Shown here piece after piece: positions 34,083-44,306 of a DNA stretch of 64,000 nucleotides (its first letter is position 1; the number at the start of each line of letters is the position of its first letter). The notes beneath the pieces were generated by a model. That model was not told the origin of the DNA, did no database searches, and saw only the letters and a program-made list of their open reading frames with translations. The DNA comes from Rutstroemia sp. NJR-2017a BVV2 (taxonomy: Eukaryota; Ascomycota; Leotiomycetes; Helotiales; Rutstroemiaceae), in NCBI GenBank assembly GCA_002946415.1, contig NJPS01000010.1:372001-436000 (forward strand). The letters run 5' to 3'. The translations under genes were made by a program, and so were the position numbers.

Positions 34083-35639
34083 ATGCGTGCTCCTAGACTA
34101 GTGAACAATGAGTCGATGGCAAGACAAGACCTACTTTGCGCCGCCCGTGACGGAAACGAAACGGAAGTGCGCCAACTGCTGCTTGAGAGGGACACTGACG
34201 TCCATATGAGAAATAATGACGGACAGACCCCTTTACTGTTGGCAGCAAGTGGTGGTCATAGAGAGCTGGTTCGACTACTATTGGCGAATAGCTCTGATAT
34301 TGAGGCATCCGACAAGAATGGACATACAGCACTGCTTTTGGCCAGCAGGTATGGGCACAAGGAGGTGGTGCGACTGCTGCTAAATAATAAAGCCAACATT
34401 GAAGCGCCAGATGAGAACGGACAGACAGCCCTTCTTCTGGCGGCCAAGTTTGGGTATGACGCCATTGTACGACTGCTTTTAAACTACAAGGCAGACGTCG
34501 AAGCAACAGATGATACAGGAAACACAGCCTTGATGTTGGCGGTGGACGAAGGCCATCATAAAGTGGTGGAGCTACTTGGGGGTGATCCATCTCCCAAGAG
34601 GGAGCCTGCTATTGAAAATAACCCGAGCTCTCGTCCGCAGACGCTCAATGGTGATTCAAGCACAGCTGACGCGGTGACCCCGGCAGATGGACAGCTGCCT
34701 ATCCATACCTCAAGCGACAACCCTATCATACTTTGGAAGCAGGATAACGAGCCTTTAGCAAAGGTCCTAGCCCATACGGAAGGAGTCCGGACGGTTGCCT
34801 TTTCGCCGAATGGACAGTGGCTAGCCACTGCAACAGGTGATGGGAAGAAAGTCAATACCTGGGAAATACTCTCGGGAACTCTAGCAAGTACTATGTGTGG
34901 CCACTCTTCTATAGTCCGCACAGTCGCCTTTTCGCCAAATGGACAACTGATCGCCTCTGGATCAGACGACAGTAGTATTAGACTTTGGGAATCAAGGACC
35001 GGAGCTCTAGTAAGGATCCTTAAGGAAGATTCTAGGCCAGTCCTCGCAGTAGCCTTCTCGCCGAATGGACATCTGCTTGCTTCTGGGTCACACTCTGGGA
35101 TGGTCAGGCTCTGGGAGACAAGCACCGGGAATTTAGTGAATGTCCTCAAGGGCCATTCTAATCCAGCCTACGCAGTCGCCTTTTCACCAGATGGACAACT
35201 GCTTGCTTCTGGATCATACGATAAGACAGTCAGGCTCTGGGAGACAAGCACCGGAGATTTAGTAAATACCCTTGGGCCCCACCCAGATACCATCTATACA
35301 GTGGCTTTCTCGATAGATGGACAGGTGCTTACTTCTGGAGCAGGCGATGGTAGAGTTAGGCTTTGGAAAGTAAGCACAGGAGATATAGTGAATGTGCTCG
35401 AGGGCCATTCTAAACCCGTCTACGCAGTCGCCTTCTCGCCAGATGGGCAACTGATCGCCTCCGGATCAAGGGATAAGAGTGTCAGGCTTTGGGAAGCAAG
35501 TAACGGAGCTTTAGTAAGAATCCTCGAGGGCCATTCCAACGCAGTCTCCGCAGTGGCCTTCTCGCCAAATGGACAGCTACTTGCCTCTGGATCATGGGAC
35601 AGGAAAGTCAACCTTTGGAAGCGGGGTTCAGCGCTCTAA
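34083..35639 (+). CDS. ankyrin-WD40 repeat protein, NLR-sensor-like without NACHT
   Basis: Single-exon ORF, 518 residues, bounded upstream by an in-frame TAG two codons before the ATG. Residues about 16-170 hold five ankyrin repeats (for example NGHTALLLASRYGHKEVVRL). A Ser/Pro linker follows, with IILWKQDNEP that resembles the last strand of a WD blade. Residues 225-518 are exactly seven WD40 repeats of 42 residues each (VAFSPNGQLLASGS.. VRLWE), enough for one closed propeller. The repeats are very alike, as in NLR proteins of the HET-E/NWD kind where WD40 arrays bind ligands. No NACHT, effector or membrane segment is present. It could be a stand-alone sensor or decoy, or the surviving 3' part of an NLR gene. 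Confidence 0.82.
   Translation: MRAPRLVNNESMARQDLLCAARDGNETEVRQLLLERDTDVHMRNNDGQTPLLLAASGGHRELVRLLLANSSDIEASDKNGHTALLLASRYGHKEVVRLLLNNKANIEAPDENGQTALLLAAKFGYDAIVRLLLNYKADVEATDDTGNTALMLAVDEGHHKVVELLGGDPSPKREPAIENNPSSRPQTLNGDSSTADAVTPADGQLPIHTSSDNPIILWKQDNEPLAKVLAHTEGVRTVAFSPNGQWLATATGDGKKVNTWEILSGTLASTMCGHSSIVRTVAFSPNGQLIASGSDDSSIRLWESRTGALVRILKEDSRPVLAVAFSPNGHLLASGSHSGMVRLWETSTGNLVNVLKGHSNPAYAVAFSPDGQLLASGSYDKTVRLWETSTGDLVNTLGPHPDTIYTVAFSIDGQVLTSGAGDGRVRLWKVSTGDIVNVLEGHSKPVYAVAFSPDGQLIASGSRDKSVRLWEASNGALVRILEGHSNAVSAVAFSPNGQLLASGSWDRKVNLWKRGSAL
34755..35636 (+). repeat. seven 126-bp direct repeats encoding WD40 blades
   Basis: The 882 bases divide exactly into seven units of 126. Blades 4 and 6 share long runs such as GCAGTCGCCTTCTCGCCAGA-type sequence, differing at few bases, while codons near the blade surface vary. 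This suggests exchange between units. Confidence 0.85.
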
Positions 35640-35972
35640 TATTCATGCTTTGGGATTGGGCCCTTTCGTCCTGAAGCAAAGAGAAGCATCTATGGCGGCT
35701 GATCCCAAGATTGGCATCTCGAAATGCGCTCACAAGGATTCGCAACAAACCCTCTCCGTCTTGCTTCAGCATTGTTGGATAAGTGAAGTGCCGTGGCTAT
35801 TTGTTATGACTGACGGCATGCGACTACAGGGACCTTAGGCTCAGTGGTTGGTTGATCATAGTAGAACCATGTAAGGAAGTTATACGACATCCCACCACGT
35901 CCCACCAGGATCATCTCGGTGGGAGGTGATATTGGTTGATACAGCATATTTCGGAATCGTTATCACTACTAT
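35640..35972. other. intergenic between the repeat protein and the solo LTR
   Basis: Holds the 3' UTR of the ankyrin-WD40 gene. A short inverted repeat cccacc..ggtggg occurs at about 35899-35925. No gene. Confidence 0.45.
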
Positions 35973-36402
35973 TGTTACGAGTGCTTGTCTCCTGAGTTGC
36001 GTGGAAGTGGTCAGGATCACGGGATATTCGTAGTCGACAGGACTATTAGTATTGTCGTAGGTTTATTATTGAAAACAGTTCTACAGGGACTGGATTACGA
36101 TGGTAGGTAAACGAGCTGTAAGTGAAGTTGAGCACGAAGCTCCATATACTAAGGAAATCCATCCAGCTATACAGACCTTCGTTTTCCGCTACGCAGTTGT
36201 CCTGATGACTAAAGGTTCTACTGAAGGTACCCTTCCCTTCCTGGGTACCCTCCCGGTAATAGGTATGATTATCGGCGAGGTACCTTTCAATCTGTAAGTA
36301 CAGTCCTCCGGTCTAGGTACCTTTGGTCGGAGGCACCCTCTCCCGGGTGGTTACCTTCTGAGCCTGAGGTCACTTAGCCGCAACATGACCTAGGTTATAA
36401 CA
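35973..36402. mobile_element. solo LTR of an LTR retrotransposon, with 5-bp TSD
   Basis: The element starts TGTTACGAG and ends GGTTATAACA, so its termini TGTTA/TAACA are perfect inverted repeats of the TG..CA type. It is flanked on both sides by the same five bases, actat (35968-35972 and 36403-36407), the target duplication made by retroviral-type integrases. Length is 430 bases, right for a fungal LTR. There are no internal gag-pol sequences on either side, so this is a solo LTR left by recombination. The termini resemble Ty1/copia elements, but Gypsy cannot be excluded. Confidence 0.85.
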
Positions 36403-36407
36403 ACTAT

Positions 36408-37088
36408 CTTCATCTGGATATGCGAAAGTTATATCGTTTAGTATAGCTCTTAGGATAAACTTTCCCTTCTCTTATATCTGACTCAGTATAAGAATATATA
36501 CAAATAAAACATATAAAGATAATTTAATTTCATTTCGCAAAAGAAAAAGACACAAGTAACCACGTATAGGTATAGGTGTAAGTGAAGTAGGTAGGTATGT
36601 AGGTAGGTAATGTATTGTATTGTATTGTACTCTCTCTCTCTCCCTACTCCAATTTTCATTTCCACATACACTCTCTCGCTATACCATCACCATCCATTTC
36701 TCTCTTCGCCAAAAGAACGATCGATGAAGTGTGTATCAAAAAAGCCAGCCAACCACCAAACAAATAAACAAGTAATTACAACCTCCCAGCCAGACCAACT
36801 AAACATTTCTTTTTTCCCATTCAATACCAATACCACCCAGCAGCAGCAGTAGCAGCAGTAAAAAGCCCACCCAGCCCAACTCCCCCAAAATCAAAGTAGG
36901 CCCACCCAACCACTCACCCAGCAAGAAATACACACCCCTTCCCTTCCCTTCCCCAGCTCATAAACGCCACGCGCAAAAACAAACATCCAAACCAAACCAA
37001 ACTGCATTAAAGCAAAAGAAGAAAAGGGAAAAAGAACATACACGCATAACTCATAAACATCATACAACTATCCATAAATACAACCAAA
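36408..37088. repeat. simple-repeat-rich intergenic stretch
   Basis: Contains tagg-type repeats (about 36565-36610), (tgtat)n at 36611-36630, (tc)n at about 36631-36642, and cagcag/tagcag repeats near 36838-36860. The right part is C/A-rich and forms the 3' flank of the next minus-strand gene. Confidence 0.7.
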
Positions 37089-38543
37089 CTACTCATCACC
37101 CTTCGCACTCCCACTCTCCCAAACCACGAAATCATCCTCCGGTTTCTCAATCTCCTCCACGACTCTCTTCTGCATCAGCGCATCAATCTCTATCTCCCTC
37201 TCCCTCTCCTTGCCTTTACCCCGCGTCTCCGATTCCGGTTCCGGCATTGCTGACGAAACTTCTTCTCCCTCCACCTCCGTCTCAACCTCTTCCGCATCAG
37301 GCAAAATAATAAAAACACTCCTCTCATCACAACCCTCCGCGTAGAAATCCTCCTTCTTCATCTCCCCCAACGGCGCACGATCGATATCAATCGCGTTGAC
37401 ATCGACTGCTTCTCTCCTTTTCCTGTGCATCTTGGTTTTTATCTTCGTTTTCATTTCGCGCATGCTCTCTCCTGAAGAATAAGTAGAAGCAGTGGTAGCC
37501 ATCAGACGAGTCTGAGAAATATCATCCACAGGCGGGATATTTTCCTTCTCGCACTTCTCGAACTCGCGCTCGCGCAACGCGGATTCTTCGTCAGAGGAGA
37601 TGTCCAATGTGCAGGTGCTGTGTTCCATGAGGTTGGTGGCGAGTTCTTCTTCGGTGTCTTCATGGATTTGGAAGAACCAGGAGGATTTGGTTTCGTTGGA
37701 GTGGAGAGATGAAGGGATGGCATTGCTTGTGCTGGATTTGGAGGAAGAAGAAGCTTGACGTTGGCGTTGACGAGCGCCGTACGAGGGGATGGTTCCCGAG
37801 AGCGCGGCATCGATGCTGAACGAGAGACCACTGGCGGTTGAGGTGGAGAATTTAGGCGGTGGGTTCACGCGGGTGATAGGGGAATTGGTGGTGCGACGAC
37901 GATTGTTGAGGATGCCGACGCGTTTGCGAGTGGGAGAACGACCAGCTGGGGCGGAGAGAGGAGAGGGCTTCGAGACTGAGGTGCTGTTGATTTTAGGAGT
38001 GCGGGAGGTGGGTTGCAGGATGGTGCGGTGGGGTTTGGTGGGTTTGAGAGGGGAGGTGAGACATGATTCGGTGGGGGAGGGGGGCGCCTTGGTTAGGAAG
38101 AATTGGCTAGGTTTGGAGAGAGAGTCGTTGTCTTTGCCCATGCCGTCGATGGCTTTGGATCGTTTGGGCGAGGCGAAGATAATCGGAGCGACATTTTCGG
38201 AATCGTCGTCCGACTCGAAAGCTGTAGTTGCCTTGCGTTTGCCGGGCGAGGTTTGAGTAGATGGAACAGCTGGAGAGAATGTAAGATACATGATTTATTT
38301 GAGAAATGACGTTACAGGCGATGGGACAGGATTAGGAAATAGAGAACGACGACGACAAGGAAATTATTCAAAGGTGGGGGTAAACAACATAGTCGTTGTG
38401 TTTACAATAGAATAGAACAGCGACAGAGTAAAGCTTTGCATACCATTTTGACGATTCTTGACACTGGTAAGGTTTTGAAGACGGGATCCATTTAGAGGCG
38501 CGAACGGCTGTCTCGCAGCTGCCATGGGCATATGTGTAGTCAT
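37089..38543 (-). CDS. disordered nuclear-type protein of unknown function
   Basis: Two exons (38543-38444, 38269-37089; 174-base intron) give 426 residues. The start is the first ATG (MTTHMPMAAARQPFAPLNG). The protein is largely disordered, with basic, Ser/Pro-rich segments (SPKRSKAIDG, SPTRKRVGILNNRRR) that look like nuclear signals and CDK-type S/T-P sites. Compact conserved-looking blocks are SGLSFSIDAALSGTIPSY, KSSWFFQIHEDTEEE followed by NLMEHSTCTLDISSDEE, CEKENIPPVDD, and AIDIDRAPLGEM. The KEN-like box (EKENIPP) would fit APC/C-regulated cell-cycle proteins, which is inference. I do not recognise the family. Confidence 0.7.
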
Positions 38544-40613
38544 GATGGATATTGAACTCGCACTGATGTGAGTAAAGTGTTTGAGTCCTATGGATTTGGA
38601 TGATGTAAATCCACTTTGATGTGCTTCGATTTGAGTTCGAGATTCTTCTCTATCAAAAGGGCTTCAATCGCATAGACAATAACAAAGTCGCGTGTGTAGA
38701 TGGTATGGGGTTGGATAACTTGGATTGGATTGTGTATGTTGTATGTAGGTGGGTGGATTGTTTGTTATTCGAGGTCGTGTCCGGTCGGTGAAAGCTCAAG
38801 GGTAATAAGCAAAAGCAGGCAGGTACAGTAGTCGCCCAGGTCCGAGGTAAACAATTAAAAAGTCGCGATACCCCACAGTACTTGGGTACTTCGCAGCGAA
38901 GAGGATCAAAACAATCAAATACTCTACAGTCAGTGAATAGTGCAGGATAAACAGACAGTACGTGTCGCGTTGTGTTGTGTCGTCGGTCGGGATGAAAGAT
39001 CGGAAGGAAACGAGAAGAAAGAGTTGAGGGGAAGTGCGGGAAGTGCAGGATATATTAAAAGGGCGAAGACTTGTGCTCGTTACGTCTTTTAATCATTATG
39101 GATTCATTCAGCTCCATGCTCCATGCTCCGTGTTGTATGTATGCATTGGGTGCGGGCTTGATGGATGTACCCTCATTTTGTCTCTTCGCGTACCATCTTC
39201 CTTTCCCTTACCTCACAATCAGAAACATTCCCATACTCAGACTCCATATGCATGCAAGTCGGCCAGAGCAGACCAAGGTTCTGTCCTGCAAATCGCCATC
39301 GCCGTCTCCTCATTTTCGCGTTGCAGCGCGTAGCTTTTCGTGACTAGAACCAATGACCATGCGCAGAGACGATTCACTTGTCCCAGAAGCGAGCGTCTCA
39401 CCAACCAGCGACGGCGCCGGATTTCATGCAATCTCGTTTCGGAAAATCCATTGGCCAATTGTGGATGCAAGGAGTGGGCCGTCCTCGAAAAGAAGCTGGA
39501 GCTGCCAGGGAATAAGTGCTTAGTGGCACTGTCTTTCGCCATTGATCGATGGGAGACAAGGAAGGGAACGAGAACGCGAACTGGCTGGTGAATTTCAATA
39601 TAAGAAGCGCGTCTTTCCATCTTCTGTGCCGGAATCTGTACCTACCTGCACCTACCTAGCACGATCTGCGCGCACCGTAATCACGAGTAAGATCATTTCG
39701 TGATGCCTTGCATACGGACGAGAGGGAAACGCGACGATTCGTCCACCCGAAAGCTATTCTTATCTTCTGTACTTACATCACTCGAAGCACGTTAACCCCC
39801 TCGTGAGGCTCCCTCGAGCTGCATCATATACGAAGTCCCAGCAAAGTCAGTAGGTTTTGCGCCGGTGCCCGTACCTCGCATCTGGCACCCGTCGCAAAGG
39901 TAAGAAAAGTCAAATCTAATCTCTAACTTACTCGCAAGCGCAGAGATGAACGATCTGTCACCTCCGTCTCTCCCAACTCCCCTTCCCTCCCTTTCCTCCA
40001 CAAAGAAACCACTTAAAGAAAAAACGCGCTTCCCTTCAATTCCCTACTCCGCCTCATTCACCCACCTACTTTGACGCGTTCGCGTTTCGTTCTTCGCGTT
40101 TGCCCCCCTTTGTCTCACCCGCCCACCTTTTCTGCCTTACCTCAAGCTCAAGTGGAGTGCTTCAAATTTTCTATGTCCGGTCGTGTTACCTGCGGCCCTT
40201 TTTGCCTTTCTCCATCTCAAATTCTCAATCGATGCATGCATAATTATTGGTTTATGATCACTCCCTCCATATGCTGCCTACGCTATCTCGCTGCATAAGA
40301 ATCTGCTGCTGTGTTATACTTTCTCTCCTGTGCATAACGTGTCATATTTATTCACCATGAAAAATCAAGTGGCAGGACGGATGTCTATTCAAGATTGGAC
40401 TAAGGAGTGTCCAGACTATATTGCATCTGCTGGCGGCTTTATACTAAAAGTTTGACTGGTCCCCTTCATCTGAAGGGTGGTAATGATGTAAAAACGCAGA
40501 CGAGGAACTGGTTAATGATGAAAGAAGAAAAAGTGATAGGCAGTTTCGGACCAAACAACGAGTGACAACATAAGATCATCCTGTACCACACCAGCCACCC
40601 ATTCCATCCATCA
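38544..40613. other. 2-kb intergenic stretch, no gene supported
   Basis: Left part is the promoter of the gene ending at 38543; right part is the 3' flank of SPE2. A C/T-rich tract on the plus strand at about 39960-40140 looks like a transcription-start region, but no ORF behind it looks coding. A 127-codon minus ORF (39237-39620) is Arg-rich with no family. Confidence 0.5.
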
Positions 40614-42264
40614 TCAATCAACCTCTCCCACTCGCGGGGCACCACCTTGCCAATCATCACGCTCGTAATAACGGAAGACTAGGTCATATCCATCAAAATC
40701 GTGCACAATCCGGTCAATCCTACGGTATCCAGGAAGATTTTCCATTCTTGCACTTCTCAAGCGAGCAGCGCTGGCAGTCTTCATATCCGAGGCAGAATCA
40801 CCCAGTAAGGTCAACTCCCTCCCCTCAGCCGAGTTGGTCTTCGATTCGAACAAGGTGACACTGAAACGCCCGGGCTTGAAAATGTCAACCACATTCTCTA
40901 TAACATCAGCCGTCTCGCGACCACTCTGACAACCGGGAACATTGGTCTCGAAGGAAGCATAAGAGCATTGGGGCTCTGGGGTGACGTGAACCGTGAAATA
41001 ATGGGTGGCAGCGCCTGCTTGATCTGGGGCCGGAATGACACCATTGGCTGAGAATCCACAGGGAGTGAAGAGGTAAGCATCGACACGTGCATCGGGATAT
41101 TTCGAGGTAGGATAGACATCCGAAAGACCGCAAGCTTCCGAAACTACCGTACCAAGTGCATGACCTTCGGTGCTGAGCTCTTCTGGGAAGGATACCTCAT
41201 CATCGGGAGTGACAAGGCCTCCATTGTTGTCAGAAGATGTGTTACTAAAGACGTCAAACGTCTCATCGGTATTGGTGCTGCCGACCGTCGTACCGCTGCT
41301 ACTCATGTGTGATCCGCTCAAATCACCAAGGCTCTCAGCAGCCGACTGACGAGCTTCCTGGGCTCTCTTAGCATACTTTTCCTCCGCTACCGCACTCGCG
41401 TGGTCAAGATAGAATTGTTTAGCATTGTTTGGCTCAAGATCGGTCATGAGAATTTCCAAAGTCTCGTCATTATTGGAACCCTGAGCACCAAAGGCAGAGA
41501 AAGAGCTGGTGGGAAGGTTCAAGAATTTGGTCTCGGTGACTGGCCTGTCTCTGTCAGGAGTTCTTGGTGGCGTAAGAGTAGTGTTGGGGTTGGTCAAGTA
41601 GAGGTACCAGTGATCTCCGTTCATCTTGCCAACCATGTATGCACTTCCACCCAAAAACATGTCGTCAAGGAATCTGACTTCATCCTTCCAGCTACGATGT
41701 GGTCCTTGCTGTTTCTCCGGGAACAAAAAGTTCTTTCGGCTGTAGAAAACCCGGTAAGGTGTAGCCGCAGCCTTGATATCGGCAAGAGACTCGCAGTTGT
41801 GGCATGGGAACCCAGCATCGATGGCAGCAATTCTTAACATGCGACGCAATCCAAGAAGGAGAGTCGTTGTGCCACAAGTCTTGAGGATCAACTTGTGCGG
41901 GAAGACGAACATGCTAGACTCGGAAAGAAGGTATGCATCGATATGTTCTGATTCGACAACAGACAAGACCTTGCAATTGACAAGGTCCAGCATCCCCTTC
42001 CATGTTTCGGCAGGCACAGCCTTAAGGCCATTTGGTCGAGTTCCAGGAGGCAGATCGCTGGCTGATGGAGCAAACCAGACCTCTAAAAGCTTCTCGGGAC
42101 CTAGTCATATTAGCGTGCTTCTCATTGAGCATAGAAGTTCCAGACAAACCTTCAAATGCATTGGAAGAATCGAGATCGATAGTAGCTTCCCGATTGATAG
42201 TAAGATGAGGTGTACCTTCCGAAGGCGAAAATGTATATTGGGATGGGATCTCGAGGTTGACCAT
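40614..42264 (-). CDS. SPE2: S-adenosylmethionine decarboxylase proenzyme
   Basis: Two exons (42264-42150, 42100-40614) give 533 residues. The enzyme makes decarboxylated SAM, the aminopropyl donor for spermidine and spermine. The self-processing site LSESSMFV is near residue 100; cleavage between Glu and the first Ser yields the pyruvoyl-bearing alpha chain. KTCGTTTLLLGL carries the proton-donor cysteine region, and PDARVDAYLFTPCGFSANG, HYFTVHVTPEPQCSYASFETN cover the conserved C-terminal fold. The Ser/Thr/Asp-rich stretch around residues 270-350 is longer than in animal enzymes, as in other fungi. The upstream region is about 2 kb with several small ORFs. Confidence 0.94.
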
Positions 42265-44306
42265 CGCTATCGAATAAAGATATAGGAGTAGGTGGAATTT
42301 GGTAGTGTCTCGTGCCTAGTATGGTCGCTCGTGTGAGTCGAGTTGCGCGGATTTGGCAAGTACTGTGAAGCACTATCTGCCACCCAGACGAACCTTGCGG
42401 TGTTCGACTGAGAAGAGAAGGCCCACAGAACCGTGGGAAATAGTGTAGGTCGGCGAAGCCGGCAAGATATCCAAAATATGGATGGCACGTAGAGGACGTT
42501 AGGGAGGTCGAGTGCAGAGAGGGATGAAGAAGGCCTTTAGTGAAGGAATGTTGAAGTCCGGTTGTGCTCGATCTGATAGATGCCGATACCGTAGTGGGAT
42601 ATCGGGTCTAGCAGACGAGTAGTATCTGCGATTTAAGCTATTCGGTTTGTTTGTACGTTTGAGGGGGCGTGGCTGGTGCTATCGAGGCCTTTTGAGAGAA
42701 GACTGTTAGCACACCAAATAACAAATACCAAAGGCCAAACTGCACACTGTGACCCTTTTCGGATGGTGAAGAGAGTGCAGGACAGTGAATGTATACAGAC
42801 TGCTTAAACCTATCAAACAAGCACTTGCTTCAGAGGGTTCTAAGACGAGAGTCGAGAGGGGCACGCTTTCATGCCGAGTGCAGGAAGCAAACAGATGAGT
42901 GAGAATGTGGGAAATGAAAGCTGGGAGCTTCTTACTTTGCTGGCTTGGAGAGGAATCGAAGTAGGTCTTTAGTGCTCATAGAGATAGAAAGGGTTTTCGA
43001 GGTTTGTGTAGTGCCAGTCGAGTGTGTTACCGAGACAACACACTGACTGTAATGCGATTGCAAAGATTGCAAGATCAATAGAGTAAATGATTCATTGATA
43101 GTTGTTGGAGGTAGCAAACAAGTGGCAAACGGAAGCTATTTGAGGGTGTTGGAAAAGGTCTCAGAGACGGTGAAGTGTGGAGTTCTTGTTTGTGATGCGT
43201 ATGTGCTGGTGAGTTGCTGGGAAAACTTTTTTTTTCTGGAGGCCGCTGTCTGAACCTACTGCGTCATGGGTGTTAGGCCAGGGGTGCCGCTTTGGGCCAA
43301 GACAGAACTTACAGAAGACCTAGAACAAACGAATTGTTCTACTGCGCAAGCCCTATGAAGATAATTTGGACAAATAATCCGTTGTGTGTTAAGTGACGAA
43401 AAAGTAGTGATATGAGTAGGAAGAAGTAAAGTTGACCGCAAGTAGCAGACACCAATGCGACTTTTGAAAATTGAGGGATTTTTTGCCAAACCCCCGAAAA
43501 CTCGTGGTGTTTTTTTCCTCGATCGAAACGATCGGTAGATGGGCATCAATAACTTCTCTTGGCGGGCTCGCGGCAGGCACAACCGCCCCGCACTATTTCA
43601 TTATCAAAAGCAAAAACATATGAAAAGGCATAAACCCCACCAAATGAAGGAACGGTGTAAACCACCCCTTTTCCCAGCAACTAATCATGCTCACAGCTCA
43701 CGATGATGTGTCCGTATTATGCCTCCCATTGGTATTCAGGCTCAATGCAACAATATTAGGTATTTACGGGTGTCAGTGCCATGTTCTGGTTGTACAAAGT
43801 ATGCTCCCGGAAGATGGGCGTCGTGAATGCGCTCGTAGATCCCAGACATCATTAATGTGAGCCGGTTCAAGTGGTCCGGGAAAATGGCTGATAGTGCTCG
43901 CTACCTCCCTATCGGATCTACTGTTGGGCAGCTTTTACCTACTCGTCTCCTTCCAAGTCCGCATACATTTATTTATATTGCTTGTCAAATCGTACAACGG
44001 TGTTCTTGTCAATTGCTCAAAGCGAGCGAAGTGATTTGCATATATCAGGTAGAGGCCAGAGATCTCTTGAGACTACGTTCGATAGCCTTCATAAGCTATG
44101 CTGGACACGACTGGTCCTCTCACCCCACCATGCGTCAACATCACAACTCTCATCGCAGACACCAATCCCATGCTGTAGTGGATGATGCCCAAAATCGACA
44201 CGGAGATGGGTATATACTGTTTTAGCATGGCGCTCGTAACCTTTAGAGATACCAACATTCTACAATACTCTACACTTGGGCCCATCCATACATAGTCTTT
44301 ACAAGT
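42265..44306. other. long SPE2 upstream region, possible spliced leader with uORFs
   Basis: No independent gene is seen. On the minus strand a 73-codon ORF (42488-42267, starting MPSIFWISC) ends two bases before the SPE2 ATG. A donor-like AAAGTAAGAAG at about 42935 and another AAGGTTCGT near 42394 could mark leader introns. A purine/pyrimidine-asymmetric tract with nine T occurs near 43230. Confidence 0.45.

Noticed and set aside
34556..35149. 197-codon minus ORF with repeated GEKATVRT segments
   Set aside because: Reverse of the WD40 repeats, so the repetition is inherited.
35640..36402. Idea that the small ORF at 36100-36297 is a gene
   Set aside because: It lies wholly inside the solo LTR.
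39237..39620. 127-codon minus ORF
   Set aside because: Arg-rich composition, no domain, no supporting splice or promoter pattern; kept only as intergenic content.
43857..44225. 122-codon plus ORF
   Set aside because: No recognisable content and lies within the SPE2/mL57 spacer; probably chance.
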